From Podarcis raffonei (taxonomy: Eukaryota > Chordata > Lepidosauria > Squamata > Lacertidae), in contig NC_070603.1 of assembly GCF_027172205.1 (NCBI RefSeq), forward strand, positions 12,698,501 to 12,762,500: a stretch of DNA of 64,000 nt, read 5' to 3'. Under the pieces are notes generated by a model. The model saw nothing but the letters and a program-made list of their open reading frames with translations, was not told the origin of the DNA and did not search any database. Position 1 is the first letter of the stretch, and the number at the start of each line of letters is the position of its first letter. The translations under genes were made by a program, and so were the position numbers. Shown piece after piece: positions 28,801 to 35,657 of this stretch.

Positions 28801-31762
28801 TTTAGTCGTTTAGTCGTGTCTGACTCTTCGTGACCCCCTGGACCAGAGCACGCCAGGCACTCCTGACTTCCACTGCCTCCCGCAGTTTGGTCAAACTCAT
28901 GCTGGTAGCTTCAAGAACACTGTCCAACCATCTCATCCTCTGTCGTCCCCTTCTCCTTGCGCCCTCCATCTTTCCCAACATCAGGGTCTTTTCCAGGGAG
29001 TCTTCTCTTCTCATGAGGTGGCCCAAGTATTGGAGCCTCAGCTTCAGGACGTGTCCTTCCAGTGAGCACTCAGGGCTGATTTCCTTCAGAATGGAGAGGT
29101 TTGATCTTCTTGCAGTCCATAGGACTCTCAAGAGTCTCCTCCAGCACCATAATTCAAAAGCATCAATTCTTCGGCGATCAGCCTTCTTTATGGTCCAGCT
29201 CTCACTTCCATACATCACTACTGGGAAAACCATAGCTTTAACTATACGGACCTTTGTTGGCAAGGTGATGTCTCTGCTTTTTAAGATGCTGTCTAGCCCG
29301 ACTCAAAAAACTGTTTGCTATTCCCAAGCATTCTTGGGCATTGCTCTGTAGGGGGGAAATGTGGATCCTTTTGAGCCTTGGCTGAGAAAGTTAGCAAGAC
29401 ACCCTCCCTTTTCTCTGCCAGTTCCCCTCCCACCTTCTTCCTTAGCAAAGAATCTTACTGGGAAAGGTGAGCAGGGAGGGCTCAGCAGAGACAAGAAAAC
29501 AGAAGATCACATCTTCAGTCCCCAGCATCTCCCGGTTGGGCTGGAATTGTTCCCTGCTCAAACCCCGGGAGAGCCACTGCTTCTCAGTGTCACCAGAACT
29601 GAGCTAAAAGGACTGTTGGTTTGACTTGGGTTCACTCAAGGCCTGCAAAATGCCTCATGCCCTCTTTGCTGCTAGGTATCTATTTTTTCAAGGGTAAGGT
29701 TTTTCGCTTGGGAAAGGGGTTGGGGAAGGGCTGGCAAGTAGGGTGGATAAAAATCAATGATTTTAAAAAAAATAAAAAATAGGATTTTTAAAAATTTAAA
29801 TTGGATTTTTATTATTATTACTTGCTGGAGGAAAAATCATTCTAGAGATAGTTTTCTGTTTAAGTTGCATTATAGTTTAGGATTTAAGGATTTGTTTTAA
29901 GTTTTTCATGTGTGCTAAAACTCAGTCTAAGTTTAAAAAACAAATTGTTTAACCACATCAGTTAACAAGCATGGATACATATGCTATAATGTTGTTGTTT
30001 TAGTTAAATAAATTGTTTAAATTCTTATTAAGGAAATGATTATTTTTCTCCTTCCAATAAAGTCCAGAAGAAAAGTTGTCCAAATATAAACAGTTAACTT
30101 ATTAAAACCTTACAATAATTACATAATTATCTGTCTATGTATTTCTAATAGTATAACCAAATCAGTAATTTTTGATATAGCTGTAAAAACTACTCTGAAA
30201 AATTATTATTCCAAAAAGGAAACCTTCATCTGGTTGTAAATATTAAGGTTATACCAGCAAGAATGAATCTTTTTGTTTAAAAAAACACAAAAAGATTTAA
30301 ATCAAGTCTTACTGACTAGTGATTTAAATCGTGATTTAAATTGATTTGATTTAAGCCAAATCCACCCTGCTGGCAGGTGACAACCCCATTACAAACCAGG
30401 CCTGCTTAAAAAAATTTCCAAGCTGACAGAGCCCACATTCCAAACCTCCTGGGTTCTAAATTGTTTTATTTCGTCGTCCCGTTGGCTGATTGTTCTCTAC
30501 AGCGGATCTGGGCAACAGGAAATGCCTGGTGTTGTGCTATGGAAATGAGAGTGCCTCTTTCCTCTCCTCCCCCACCCCCTGCCCAAGCCAGGGATGAATT
30601 CTGTAGTCCGTATTTATCTTACGCAAGGTGCTTATTGGGACGCAGGTGGTGCTGTGGGTTAAACCACAGAGCCTAGGACTTGCCGATCAGAAGGTTGGCG
30701 GTTCGAATCCCCGCGACAGGGTGAGCTCCCGTTACTCGATCCCTGCTCCTGCCAACCTAACAGTTTGAAAGCACCTCATAGTGCAAGTAGATAACTAGGT
30801 ACCGCTCCAGCGGGAAGGTAAACGGCGTTTCCGTTCGCTGCTCTGGTTTGCCAGAAGCGGCTTAGTCATGCTGGCCACATGACCCGGAAGCTGTACGCCG
30901 GCTCCCTCGGCCAATAAAGCGAGATGAGTGCCACAACCCCAGAGTTGGTCACGACTGGACCTAATGGTCAGGGGTCCCTTTACCTTTACCTTTAAGATGC
31001 TTATTTTGCATAGCACACCCTGCTTTTTTGTGTGCATCCCCACATATGCTTACTCGGGAATAAGTTCCCTGGAAATCTTCCCCTGCAGAGCTCTGGAGCA
31101 GGCTCGGGTCTTGCCCGCACCCGCCAAGGGCACCGTGACGGTTCTGCGCAACTTGGAGGAGATGGTGATGTTTCGCTCGCAGCAGTGGGGGCAGCCGGGT
31201 TCCCAGTCCGAAAGCGCCCCCAGCACCATCGTCGAAGAAGCAGTTGGTAGGGGCTGCCACGAGATAACTGCATGAGGTTAACGTGGGAGGGGAGAGGCAG
31301 TGAGGTTTGGTAGGCAGGCAGCCTTCCCCTCGGCCCTGTAGAAACAATAATAATTGGAGCATGCTGCTTGTCTTCCATTAGCAATTATAATTACCGTATT
31401 TTTTTGCTCTATAAGACGCACTTGTTCCCTCCTACAAAGTAAGGGGAAATGTGTGTGTGTCTTATGGAGCGAATGCAGGCTGCGTGGCTATCCCAGAAGC
31501 CATGTGCAGCCTCTTCAGGGCAGGGGGAGCCTTCATTCCACTGCTCTGCGGAGGCTTCACGTGGCTATCCCTGGCTTTTGCGGGAGCTTAACCCTTGCCT
31601 CTGGGTGGGGTGTGTGGCCTCAGAGGGTGTTGGTAGGATGTCTGTGCTCAGAAGTGGAAGCCGCCACTTTCTCTCACTCCCAGTTTCTTCCTCTTTTTCA
31701 TCTCAGACGTCCTTTCATCGGCCCAGGACTCTCCAGTGGACTCAGCTGCCGGGGACCAATGA
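15097..31762 (+). CDS. PLEKHA3-like: PLEKHA3 (FAPP1)-like gene, complete, eight coding exons
   Basis: Eight exons (15097-15136, 17492-17608, 20565-20720, 24261-24397, 26793-26963, 28702-28745, 31089-31246, 31707-31762) join in frame to 292 codons plus stop; human PLEKHA3 is 300 residues. The N-terminus, residues 1-97, is a FAPP-type PH domain ([45 protein letters not shown]). It keeps the basic and aromatic residues K7, W8, R18 used for PI4P and membrane insertion, and E50 and H54 reported for ARF1 contact in FAPP1; W19 is replaced by Y. A helical part follows ([36 protein letters not shown]) and then [11 protein letters not shown], all alignable to PLEKHA3. The last 70 residues are not. There is no GLTP domain, which excludes PLEKHA8. 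FAPP1 acts at the trans-Golgi in PI4P-dependent traffic. The position beside TARBP2, mirroring PLEKHA3 beside PRKRA in human, suggests a separate paralogue. Confidence 0.92.
15137..16260. other. PLEKHA3-like intron 1, first part
   Basis: Mostly unrecognised. At 16066-16200 a small hAT-like piece lies around GGCTGGACTACATCTCCCAT, GACTGATGGGAGCGGGAG. Confidence 0.5.
16264..16478. mobile_element. Tigger-like TA-flanked DNA element, variant
   Basis: Starts CAGTGATACCTCAGATTACG and ends GTAACCCGAGGTACCACTG, flanked by TA-rich sequence. It has the same terminal words as the CAGTGGTACC family but a different interior (CGGGTTACGAACTCCGCAAA, CCGCTTCCGGGGCCGCGG). Confidence 0.8.
16513..16860 (+). mobile_element. 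Sauria-type SINE, full length
   Basis: Forward orientation: head GACGCGGGTGGCACTGTGGG, A-box-like GTGGGTTAAACC, B-box GGTTCGAATCC, and 3' end ATGGTCAGGGGTCCCTTTAC. It lies in PLEKHA3-like intron 1. Confidence 0.93.
17492..17608 (+). CDS. PLEKHA3-like: PLEKHA3-like exon 2 (PH domain)
   Basis: 117 nt after CCACCACAG; phase 1 in and out (AAAG|GTTGGG). It encodes [18 protein letters not shown] then [18 protein letters not shown] and EIK, the strands beta2 to beta4. It is nearly identical to PLEKHA3 and has SQDDV where PLEKHA8 has SPEDA. Confidence 0.97.
17716..18448 (-). mobile_element. CR1 LINE, reverse transcriptase and 3' end (part 1)
   Basis: The minus strand encodes broken CR1 reverse transcriptase words ([46 protein letters not shown]). 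The CR1-like 3' end TCCTGCACTGCAGGGAATTG to TCTATGATTCTA lies at the left. The region between the RT and the 3' end is deleted. It is interrupted by an L1 insertion at 18464-19291 and continues at 19307. Confidence 0.85.
18464..19291 (-). mobile_element. L1 LINE, 5'-truncated, inserted in CR1
   Basis: The minus-strand frame 18770-19297 encodes the C-terminus of L1 ORF2, including the Cys-His knuckle ([18 protein letters not shown]) and [13 protein letters not shown]. The 3' untranslated part and poly(A) are at 18470-18500 (AAATAAATTTTTATTGG on the plus strand). The flanking 15-bp duplication AGCCACACTGGTTTC is at 18449-18463 and 19292-19306. It is a close relative of the long copy at 53221. 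Confidence 0.95.
19307..19430 (-). mobile_element. CR1 LINE (part 2)
   Basis: Right-hand continuation of the copy split by the L1 insertion; TTAGACGCCTCCCACTTTTC joins directly to the left part once the target duplication is counted. The far end is not sharply defined. Confidence 0.6.
19431..19962. other. PLEKHA3-like intron 2, unrecognised
   Basis: No element or exon recognised. Confidence 0.4.
19963..20214. mobile_element. Small inverted-repeat DNA element (hAT-like)
   Basis: Left end CAGTGGCATAGCTAGCC, right end CCCCTAGCTACGCTTCTG; these are inverted repeats with mismatches. The interior is CpG-rich and non-coding. Confidence 0.7.
20272..20405. mobile_element. Near-palindromic hAT-like MITE
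   Basis: CAGGTTTCCTCAACCTTGGC at the left pairs with AGGGCTGAGGAAGCCTG at the right. Inside, ACTACAATTCCCATCATCCC pairs with GGGATCATGGGAGTTGTAGG. Fragments of related elements lie near 16066, 25900, 37140, 45330, 46990, 61860 and 62750. Confidence 0.85.
20565..20720 (+). CDS. PLEKHA3-like: PLEKHA3-like exon 3 (end of PH domain)
   Basis: 156 nt after CTTCCATAG; phase 1 in and out (AGAG|GTTGGT). It encodes [35 protein letters not shown] and [17 protein letters not shown]. The C-terminal PH helix ([17 protein letters not shown]) is typical of FAPP proteins. GGA replaces the NA/SV before AER in the mammalian paralogues. Confidence 0.97.
21066..22044 (+). mobile_element. L2-clade LINE, ORF2 C-terminal part and 3' end
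   Basis: Two overlapping frames (21071-21529, 21444-21839) encode [73 protein letters not shown] and [12 protein letters not shown]. The break between the frames lies near 21440-21530. It ends GAGGGCGGGATATAAATAAA and a short TTCTTCTTCTT/ATTATT tail. It is a second subfamily, distinct from 4650-5135. Confidence 0.9.
22045..22332. other. PLEKHA3-like intron 3, unrecognised
   Basis: No exon or family recognised. Confidence 0.35.
22333..22674. mobile_element. hAT-like MITE with GGTTCCCAACC ends
   Basis: Left AGAGGTTCCCAACCATTTGG, right AAAGTTTGGGAACAACTC; inverted ends about 340 bp apart with a decayed interior. Confidence 0.65.
22839..23064 (-). mobile_element. CAGTGGTACC inverted-repeat element
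   Basis: TA at the left border; reverse orientation relative to 14003-14244 (the CAAAGTTCTTAA block appears as TTAAGAACTTTG). Right end CCCGAGGTACCACTG. Confidence 0.88.
23100..23629. repeat. AT-rich stretch with degenerate internal repeats
   Basis: Phrases recur imperfectly: GGGCTGAAACGCTCCC (about 23390) and GGGCTGAAATGCTCCC (about 23611), each preceded by AACTC(G/A)AGAA; and ACAAAAAAGGTTTGAAAACC (about 23425) and ACAAAAAGGTTTTTAAAAA (about 23519). It looks like old tandem or inverted duplication of roughly 100-220 bp units; the family is unknown. Confidence 0.5.
23638..23954. mobile_element. Non-autonomous hAT element with 8-bp duplication
   Basis: Ends CAGGGGTGTCAAACTCAAAT and TGTGTTTGACACCCGTG, flanked by the exact duplication GTCTAGAT (23630-23637 and 23955-23962). 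The interior has CGGGCCACATGACGAGG and GGCCGGATTCGGCCCGCGGG. 317 bp, no transposase frame. Confidence 0.93.
24261..24397 (+). CDS. PLEKHA3-like: PLEKHA3-like exon 4
   Basis: 137 nt after CTTCCTCAG; in phase 1, out phase 0 at CTCCAG|GTGAGG. It encodes [36 protein letters not shown] and [10 protein letters not shown]. The SELRLYCD segment is shared by PLEKHA3 and PLEKHA8; the second half is diverged. Confidence 0.95.
24545..24790 (-). mobile_element. Bov-B (RTE) LINE 3' end, right-hand part split by MITE
   Basis: The plus-strand left end TTGTTGTTGTTGTTTAGTTG, TCTTCGTGACCCCATGGACC is the reverse complement of the Bov-B 3' end. The minus-strand frame ends [20 protein letters not shown]. Continues at 25017. 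Confidence 0.93.
24791..25016 (+). mobile_element. CAGTGGTACC element inserted in Bov-B
   Basis: Begins CAGTAGTACCTCAGGTTAAA after TA and ends CCCGAGGTACCACTG. Bov-B coding sequence resumes on both sides with only the few bases of the target site duplicated, so the element inserted after the Bov-B copy. Confidence 0.93.
25017..25440 (-). mobile_element. Bov-B (RTE) LINE, ORF C-terminal part
   Basis: The minus-strand frame encodes [57 protein letters not shown] and [17 protein letters not shown]. These are hallmark words of Bov-B ORF2 downstream of the reverse transcriptase. The copy is 5'-truncated at 25440, next to an (AAT)n tract. Confidence 0.95.
25441..25485. repeat. (AAT)n/(ATT)n microsatellite
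   Basis: Imperfect AAT then ATT and AATT units directly at the 5' breakpoint of the Bov-B copy. Confidence 0.9.
25486..25794. other. PLEKHA3-like intron 4, AT-rich, possible LINE 3' part
   Basis: T-rich sequence leading into the LINE 3' end at 25795; probably the decayed upstream part of the same L2-clade copy. Confidence 0.4.
25795..25897 (+). mobile_element. L2-clade LINE 3' end with (AAT)n tail
   Basis: TGTTGGAAGCTGCCTAGAGT, GGCTGGGGCAACCCAGCCAG, GATGGGCGGGGTATTAATAA, then about 16 AAT units to 25897. Confidence 0.85.
25898..26792. other. PLEKHA3-like intron 4, mostly unrecognised
   Basis: 25900-26010 resembles a small hAT-like element (CCAACGCCCAGCATCCCTGC, TGATGGGCTGTTGTATTCC). The remainder has no recognised exon or family. 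Confidence 0.4.
26793..26963 (+). CDS. PLEKHA3-like: PLEKHA3-like exon 5
   Basis: 171 nt after TTCCTCCAG; phase 0 in and out (CACCGG|GTGAGT). It encodes [36 protein letters not shown] and [18 protein letters not shown], then SHR. The [16 protein letters not shown] run is shared with PLEKHA3. The Pro-rich end is diverged. Confidence 0.95.
27103..27478 (+). mobile_element. Sauria-type SINE
   Basis: Forward: GTAGGTGACGCTGTGGTCTA (diverged A-box region), B-box GGTTCGAATCC, 3' end CCAGGGGTCCTTTGCCTTTT. More diverged than most copies, and it carries an extra CTGTCACGGTGCTCTG segment. Confidence 0.9.
27800..28112 (+). mobile_element. L2-clade LINE 3' end
   Basis: GGTTACAGGGAACCAGGCAG, CAGATGTCAAGGAAATAAAC, then CCAGCCAGATGGGCGGGGTA and a TTG-rich tail (TTGTTGTTGG..TTGTTGTTGTTG) in place of (ATT)n. 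Confidence 0.85.
28702..28745 (+). CDS. PLEKHA3-like: PLEKHA3-like exon 6
   Basis: 44 nt after TTTTTCCAG; phase 0 in, phase 2 out at GAAAG|GTAAGC. It encodes [14 protein letters not shown] and a split Arg codon. The (R/K)RS(M/V)SH.G..SSER motif matches PLEKHA3 at the same place, which supports both the short exon and the orthology to the FAPP1 branch. Confidence 0.92.
28788..29296 (-). mobile_element. Bov-B (RTE) LINE 3' part
   Basis: The open minus-strand frame 28802-29263 (153 residues) contains [60 protein letters not shown] and [20 protein letters not shown]. The frame is uninterrupted over this length, so the copy is fairly recent. It is 5'-truncated at about 29296. Confidence 0.95.
29297..29738. 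other. PLEKHA3-like intron 6, unrecognised
   Basis: No exon or repeat recognised. The frame at 29361-29624 has no splice or family support. Confidence 0.4.
29739..30369. mobile_element. AT-rich hAT-type element
   Basis: Ends TAGGGTGGATAAAAATCA and AAGCCAAATCCACCCTG, with 8-bp flanks CTGGCAAG (29731-29738) and CTGGCAGG (30370-30377). The subterminal region is built from ATTTAAAT-type repeats. There is no transposase frame. Confidence 0.8.
30637..30993 (+). mobile_element. Sauria-type SINE with target duplication
   Basis: Forward: GGACGCAGGTGGTGCTGTGG, B-box GGTTCGAATCC, 3' end GGTCAGGGGTCCCTTTACCT. Flanking direct repeats AAGGTGCTTATT (30625-30636) and AAGATGCTTATT (30994-31005) with one difference. 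Confidence 0.94.
31089..31246 (+). CDS. PLEKHA3-like: PLEKHA3-like exon 7
   Basis: 158 nt after CCCTGCAG; the first base completes an Arg codon from exon 6, phase 1 out at GTTG|GTAGGG. It encodes [36 protein letters not shown], then [16 protein letters not shown]. Phase agreement on both sides supports it, but the residues do not align with the basic RRRR-containing tail of human PLEKHA3. Confidence 0.8.
31394..31520 (+). mobile_element. Partial CCGTATTTTT inverted-repeat MITE
   Basis: Starts CCGTATTTTTTTGCTCTATA after TA, and includes CTTATGGAGCGAATGCAGGC and TATCCCAGAAGCCATG. It is the partial counterpart of the full element at 61228-61486. Confidence 0.75.
31707..31762 (+). CDS. PLEKHA3-like: PLEKHA3-like exon 8 (C-terminus and stop)
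   Basis: After a long pyrimidine-rich acceptor (TTTTTCATCTCAG), two bases complete an Asp codon, then [17 protein letters not shown] and TGA at 31760-31762. The Ser/Asp-rich end resembles human PLEKHA3 only in general composition (SESEDTLPSFSS). Confidence 0.78.
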
Positions 31763-33934
31763 CTGTAATCCGGATATTGGCACTGCCGCAGCTCTTGTCG
31801 ACACTTTGGAGCCATCCTTGCTGCTAGCTCGCTAGCTAGCTAGAAGAACTGGCCCGGGGCTCCCTCCTCTAGTTTAGAAATAGCCTTGGCCTGCAGGGTG
31901 CGATGGCGGAAGCATCCTTTGCTCCTAGGAAGGCAGTGTGCATGAAGGGCAAGGAGTAGATGCCAGACTTGGTTCTGTGCTTCAGTCTTGTAGTTGCCAA
32001 GGTGCGTCTGAGAATGCTGCCCAGGTCCGCTGGCTTTTACAAAGCAGTCCTCCCTGAGAAGGGATGGGGTCTGGGCAGCGGGATAGTGATTAGCTCTCCA
32101 TGCTGGATTGGGTGTGGCGGAAGTGGCGGTCCTGACGAGAGCCTGGGGTGCTTGGGAGGCAGCTTCTGATTGGACAGGTTGCCCCCAGCGCTCTCCGGGG
32201 GCTGTCCCTAGTGGTCCTATGCTCTAATTAGGTCCGAGGTTTGGTCACCGGTGCAGCTGGAGCCCGGGGACTCGCGGTCTGTGGCAGATGTAGAGCACCT
32301 TCATCCCTCTCACCGGCATAAGATCTGTCGCTCGGTCAAACCTTGTTTGCTTTGCTCCCGGATGTCTTGAGAAGTGCCCTGCTGGTTTGACTCTCGGCCA
32401 GGATCTTTTTTTGCCTAGGAATCTGCTCCAGGAAGGACTTCCTCGCTGAGCATTCTTCCTCCTTCCTCAGCAGAGAGCTCTTCCTGCAAGCTGCTCTTCC
32501 CCCAAAGAGACACCTACACACCCCAGCATCGAACTTGCAGGACAGGTTGCAGTATTCTTCTCGATGCTTTCTCCCTGCTTCTCTTCAGCAGAGGTGTTGG
32601 CCCTGAGTGAATGTCCGATGTAGAAACAGCAGCCTCTTTGGACACCTGACCTCACAGCAACATTGGGCTGCTTCCCTCTGCACAGCGTGGGACCGGGGTC
32701 AGCTGACCACAACCAGTCACATACCAAACATCGAATTGACTCTACTGTCATTTGCTGTGCGGTAACTTACTGTTTTGTCTTGTGGGGTTCTCTGCCACCT
32801 CCGTTTTTGTAGGATCTTGTGCAGTTCTCCCTTCTCTCGTTCCTTTCTCCCTGTTCCACACACACAGACACCCCGCAAACCCCCGGTCTCTGGAGCCCGT
32901 TCCCATGACGAGCCCTGCCCAAAGATCAGACTCTAATTTTGAATGAAGACTCTAATTTTGAAACAAACGCTTGCGTCATGACAATATGTTGCTTTTTCCC
33001 TGCGGGGCTGGAAGGAGGCACCGAAGGTGTTTTCCTGTAGGAGAAGCAGAGCCCAAAAAAACAGAACCCTTCTCCTGGCTGCTTGAAACGGATGTAGCAA
33101 GCGAGGCGATCGGACGGGTCGTCTCGTCTGCTGCACCGGCGGCAAAATCGGGGGTCTGTGCGCACCTGCAAATGTTCCCTGTCTGCACTGAGGAACAGGT
33201 GGTTGTTTCTTTTATATAAACAATTGTTGCATCACCAAAGCCCGTCGCAGAACCAGGGTGCAGGTGACTCATAACAGCAGAAACATACCGGGAACATCAG
33301 GGGCTATTTCTGGCTCTCATATTGCACTCTGCTTTTCTGCCTCCCCTACACAGCGGCTTCCTTGGCGTGCATTTAATTTCTTTATTGGGTACTTTAAATA
33401 ATTGAGTGGGCAAGGGCTGGGTTTTTATGGCAGCTCAGGCTGCTTCCTTAGTAGTTTCTTGAGCAAGGGGAAGGGCATATGCACACCCACCCACCCCCAA
33501 ACATATTCAGAGGCACTCCATTTATCTCCTTGGTACCTTCAGCAAGAACCGGCACCCAAACCCAAGCCTCTTGTGCACCAGTTTGCAGAGCTCCTGCACC
33601 AGCTGACGCTTCCCATTGCCTTCAGTGTTGTTGGACAGCTCTGCACATTCAGATCTTCAGGGTTCCTTCCACCTCTACAGTTCTGTGATTCTGTGAAGCT
33701 TCAGTTGTTAGATTAATCAACTAATCTGTGAAACTGAGAGTTAGGGGGACACTTGCTCGCTTACTGTAATAAGCAATTGAAAGAAACCTGCCTAGGTCTG
33801 GAGAATAGCTTCTGGCAACAAAATTATAAGTTATTTCTTCAGTATCACAGAAAGGGACCTACGCTGAGATGCTGGTCCTGTGCAAAAAATGGTCAACTGA
33901 TTTATCAAAAAGCAGGAGATGGACTTGCAGTCCT
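31763..33934. other. 3' flank of PLEKHA3-like gene, largely single-copy
   Basis: The 3' untranslated region presumably starts here, but I found no clear AATAAA near the stop, so its end is not defined. A decayed CR1 3' tail lies at 33658-33700 (GGTTCCTTCCACCTCTACAG then TTCTGTGATTCTGTGA). No protein exon is recognised on either strand. Confidence 0.5.
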
Positions 33935-33948
33935 TGCAGTGTGACCTA

Positions 33949-34286
33949 AAAAGGTAAAGGGACCCCTGGCCATTAGGTCCAGTCGTGACCGACTCTGGGG
34001 TTGCGGCGCTCATCGCGCTTTATTGGCCGAGGGAGCTTCCGGGTCATGTGGCCAGCATGACTAAGCCGCTTCTGGCGAACTAGAGCAGCGCACGAAAACA
34101 CCGTTTACCTTCCTGCTGGAGCGGTACCTATTTATCTACTTGCACTTTGTGCTTTCGAACTGCTAGGTGGGCAGGAGCAGGGACCGAGCAACGGGAGCTC
34201 ACCCCGTCGCCGGGATTCAAACCACCGACCTTCTGATCGGCAAGTCCTAGGCTCTGTGGTTTAACCCACAGTGCCACCCGCGTCAC
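33949..34286 (-). mobile_element. Sauria-type SINE with 14-bp target duplication
   Basis: Reverse: GGTAAAGGGACCCCTGGCCA at the left, GTTTAACCCACAGTGCCACC at the right. Exact duplication TGCAGTGTGACCTA at 33935-33948 and 34287-34300. Confidence 0.96.
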
Positions 34287-34551
34287 TGCAGTGTGACCTA
34301 CTTACACACAGTTGAAAGCAGGCCCTACTGTGTTCATGGGATATATACATGTGTGCGTTGGACTGTAGTCTATGATCCCAATCCAGCTCAACGCTGTACA
34401 GTGGTACTTTCTGGGACTGATGCGAGTTGTAGCTCAGCAACATCTCGAAGGTCACAAGTTCCCCACCCTAGGTGTATAATCATTTCCTGTTAGCGTACCT
34501 CAACATAGATGGGAATTCAGGACTCAGCGTGAGAAAGTGAGAAGCCATGAT

Positions 34552-34695
34552 TGTAGAATCGTAGTGTTGGAAGGGAACCCAGGGGTCATCTAGTCCAGCC
34601 CCCTGCAATGCAGGAATCTCAGCTAAAGCATCCATGACAGAGAACCATCCAACCGCTGCTTAAAAACCACCAAGGAAGGAGAGTCCACAACCGTT
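34552..34695 (-). mobile_element. CR1-like 3' end fragment
   Basis: GTGTTGGAAGGGAACCCAGG, CATCTAGTCCAGCCCCCTGC, AATGCAGGAATCTCAGCTAA, AACCACCAAGGAAGGAGAGT: reverse orientation CR1 3' end, inside the duplicated segment. Confidence 0.85.
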
Positions 34696-34759
34696 CCATG
34701 GTGGCTTCAGGGTTTTTGTGACAGTCCCGGCATTGTCAGGTCAGTTGGAGACAATGATA

Positions 34760-34975
34760 CAGTGGTACCTCGGGTTAAGAACTTAATTCGTTCTGGAGGT
34801 CTGTTCTTAACCTGAAACTGTTCTTTAACCTGAGGCACCACTGTAGCTAATGGGGCCTCCTGCCGCCGCCACACGATTTATGTTCTCATCCTGAAGAAAA
34901 GTTCTTAACTCGAGGTACTATTTCTGGGTTAGCGGAGTCTGTAACCTGAAGCATCTGTAACCCGAGGTACCACTG
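34760..34975 (+). mobile_element. CAGTGGTACC inverted-repeat element
   Basis: TA on both sides, left CAGTGGTACCTCGGGTTAAG, right CCCGAGGTACCACTG. Part of the duplicated segment. Confidence 0.93.
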
Positions 34976-34998
34976 TAGTCTATGATCCCAATCCCTTA

Positions 34999-34999
<1 letters not shown>

Positions 35000-35039
<40 letters not shown>

Positions 35040-35045
35040 AGAGAG
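35000..35045. repeat. (AC)n then (GA)n microsatellite
   Basis: About 18 AC units followed by a short GAGAGAGAGA run. Confidence 0.95.
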
Positions 35046-35219
35046 AAGCTGACAATGGCCAAGTAAGTCCAACACAACTTCCACTAAGGAGGACATTTCC
35101 GAAAACAATAATAACGAGATTGGTAAAAAGGAAGATGAAAGGGGAGTTTGAGGGGGGGGGGAGATATTCAAAGCCATAATAGTAGATCAGCTAGACTACG
35201 TACTCCAAATCAGGTAAGG

Positions 35220-35657
35220 TACTACCAAAGGCCAAGAGGACACCAGCATGGGTAGCAAGAGGAGACCAGAAGGTTTACTTCAGAACATGGGAATCTTGAC
35301 CAAATAGGTGTGTCCAGAGCAGTGATCTTCGAGAATTCAAATGTGAACTTGCTGACCTTACAACAAAAATATATAACTTGTCTCTGTGATCGACCTCTGT
35401 ACAGGAGAGGAGAAAGTTGCCAAGGCAATGCCAGTTTTTTAGAAAATGGATAATGGTGGGTGGGTCTGGGAAATCAGGCAACTTTGTTCGGTGCCTGTTC
35501 TGGGTAAATTGGTTGAAAGCATATTTGAAGATAAAATGATCACATGTAATGTGAAGAATATAAATATAAAATGAAAAAGAATCAGCATGGCTTCTGTAAA
35601 GGTAAGTCTTGCCTCAATAACCTTTTAGAGTTCTTTGAAAGCATCAGCAAGCAGGTA
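35220..35657 (+). mobile_element. CR1 LINE, reverse transcriptase part (left of Tc1)
   Basis: Degraded plus-strand CR1. Near the right end, AATCAGCATGGCTTCTGTAA reads QHGFCKGKSCLNNLLEFFES, a CR1 reverse transcriptase motif. It is interrupted at 35658 by a Tc1-like element. Confidence 0.75.

Larger units (their letters stand above)
34408..34975. repeat. Duplicated segment, copy 1 (with 61942-62524)
   Basis: About 570 bp that match 61942-62524 almost throughout: AGTTGTAGCTCAGCAACATC, CATTTCCTGTTAGCGTACC, GGAATTCAGGACTCAGCGTG, then a CR1-like 3' tail at 34552-34695 and a complete CAGTGGTACC element at 34760-34975. Confidence 0.95.
34363..34994. repeat. 22-bp direct repeat bracketing a duplicated segment
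   Basis: CTGTAGTCTATGATCCCA.. occurs at 34363-34384 and again at 34973-34994. Between them lie a 9-bp end of the CAGTGGTACC element (34399-34407) and the segment 34408-34975 shared with 61942-62524. Confidence 0.85.

Noticed and set aside
30461-30560. Possible alternative terminal exon of the PLEKHA3-like gene after TTCTCTACAG
   Set aside because: In phase with exon 6 it gives only about 15 residues ([15 protein letters not shown]) before a stop, with no similarity to PLEKHA3. Exons 7 and 8 give phase agreement and the expected total length.
15097-31762. PLEKHA8 (FAPP2)
   Set aside because: The gene ends at 31762 with no glycolipid-transfer domain, and exon 2 has [14 protein letters not shown] as in PLEKHA3, not SPEDA..KGCKGSIQM.
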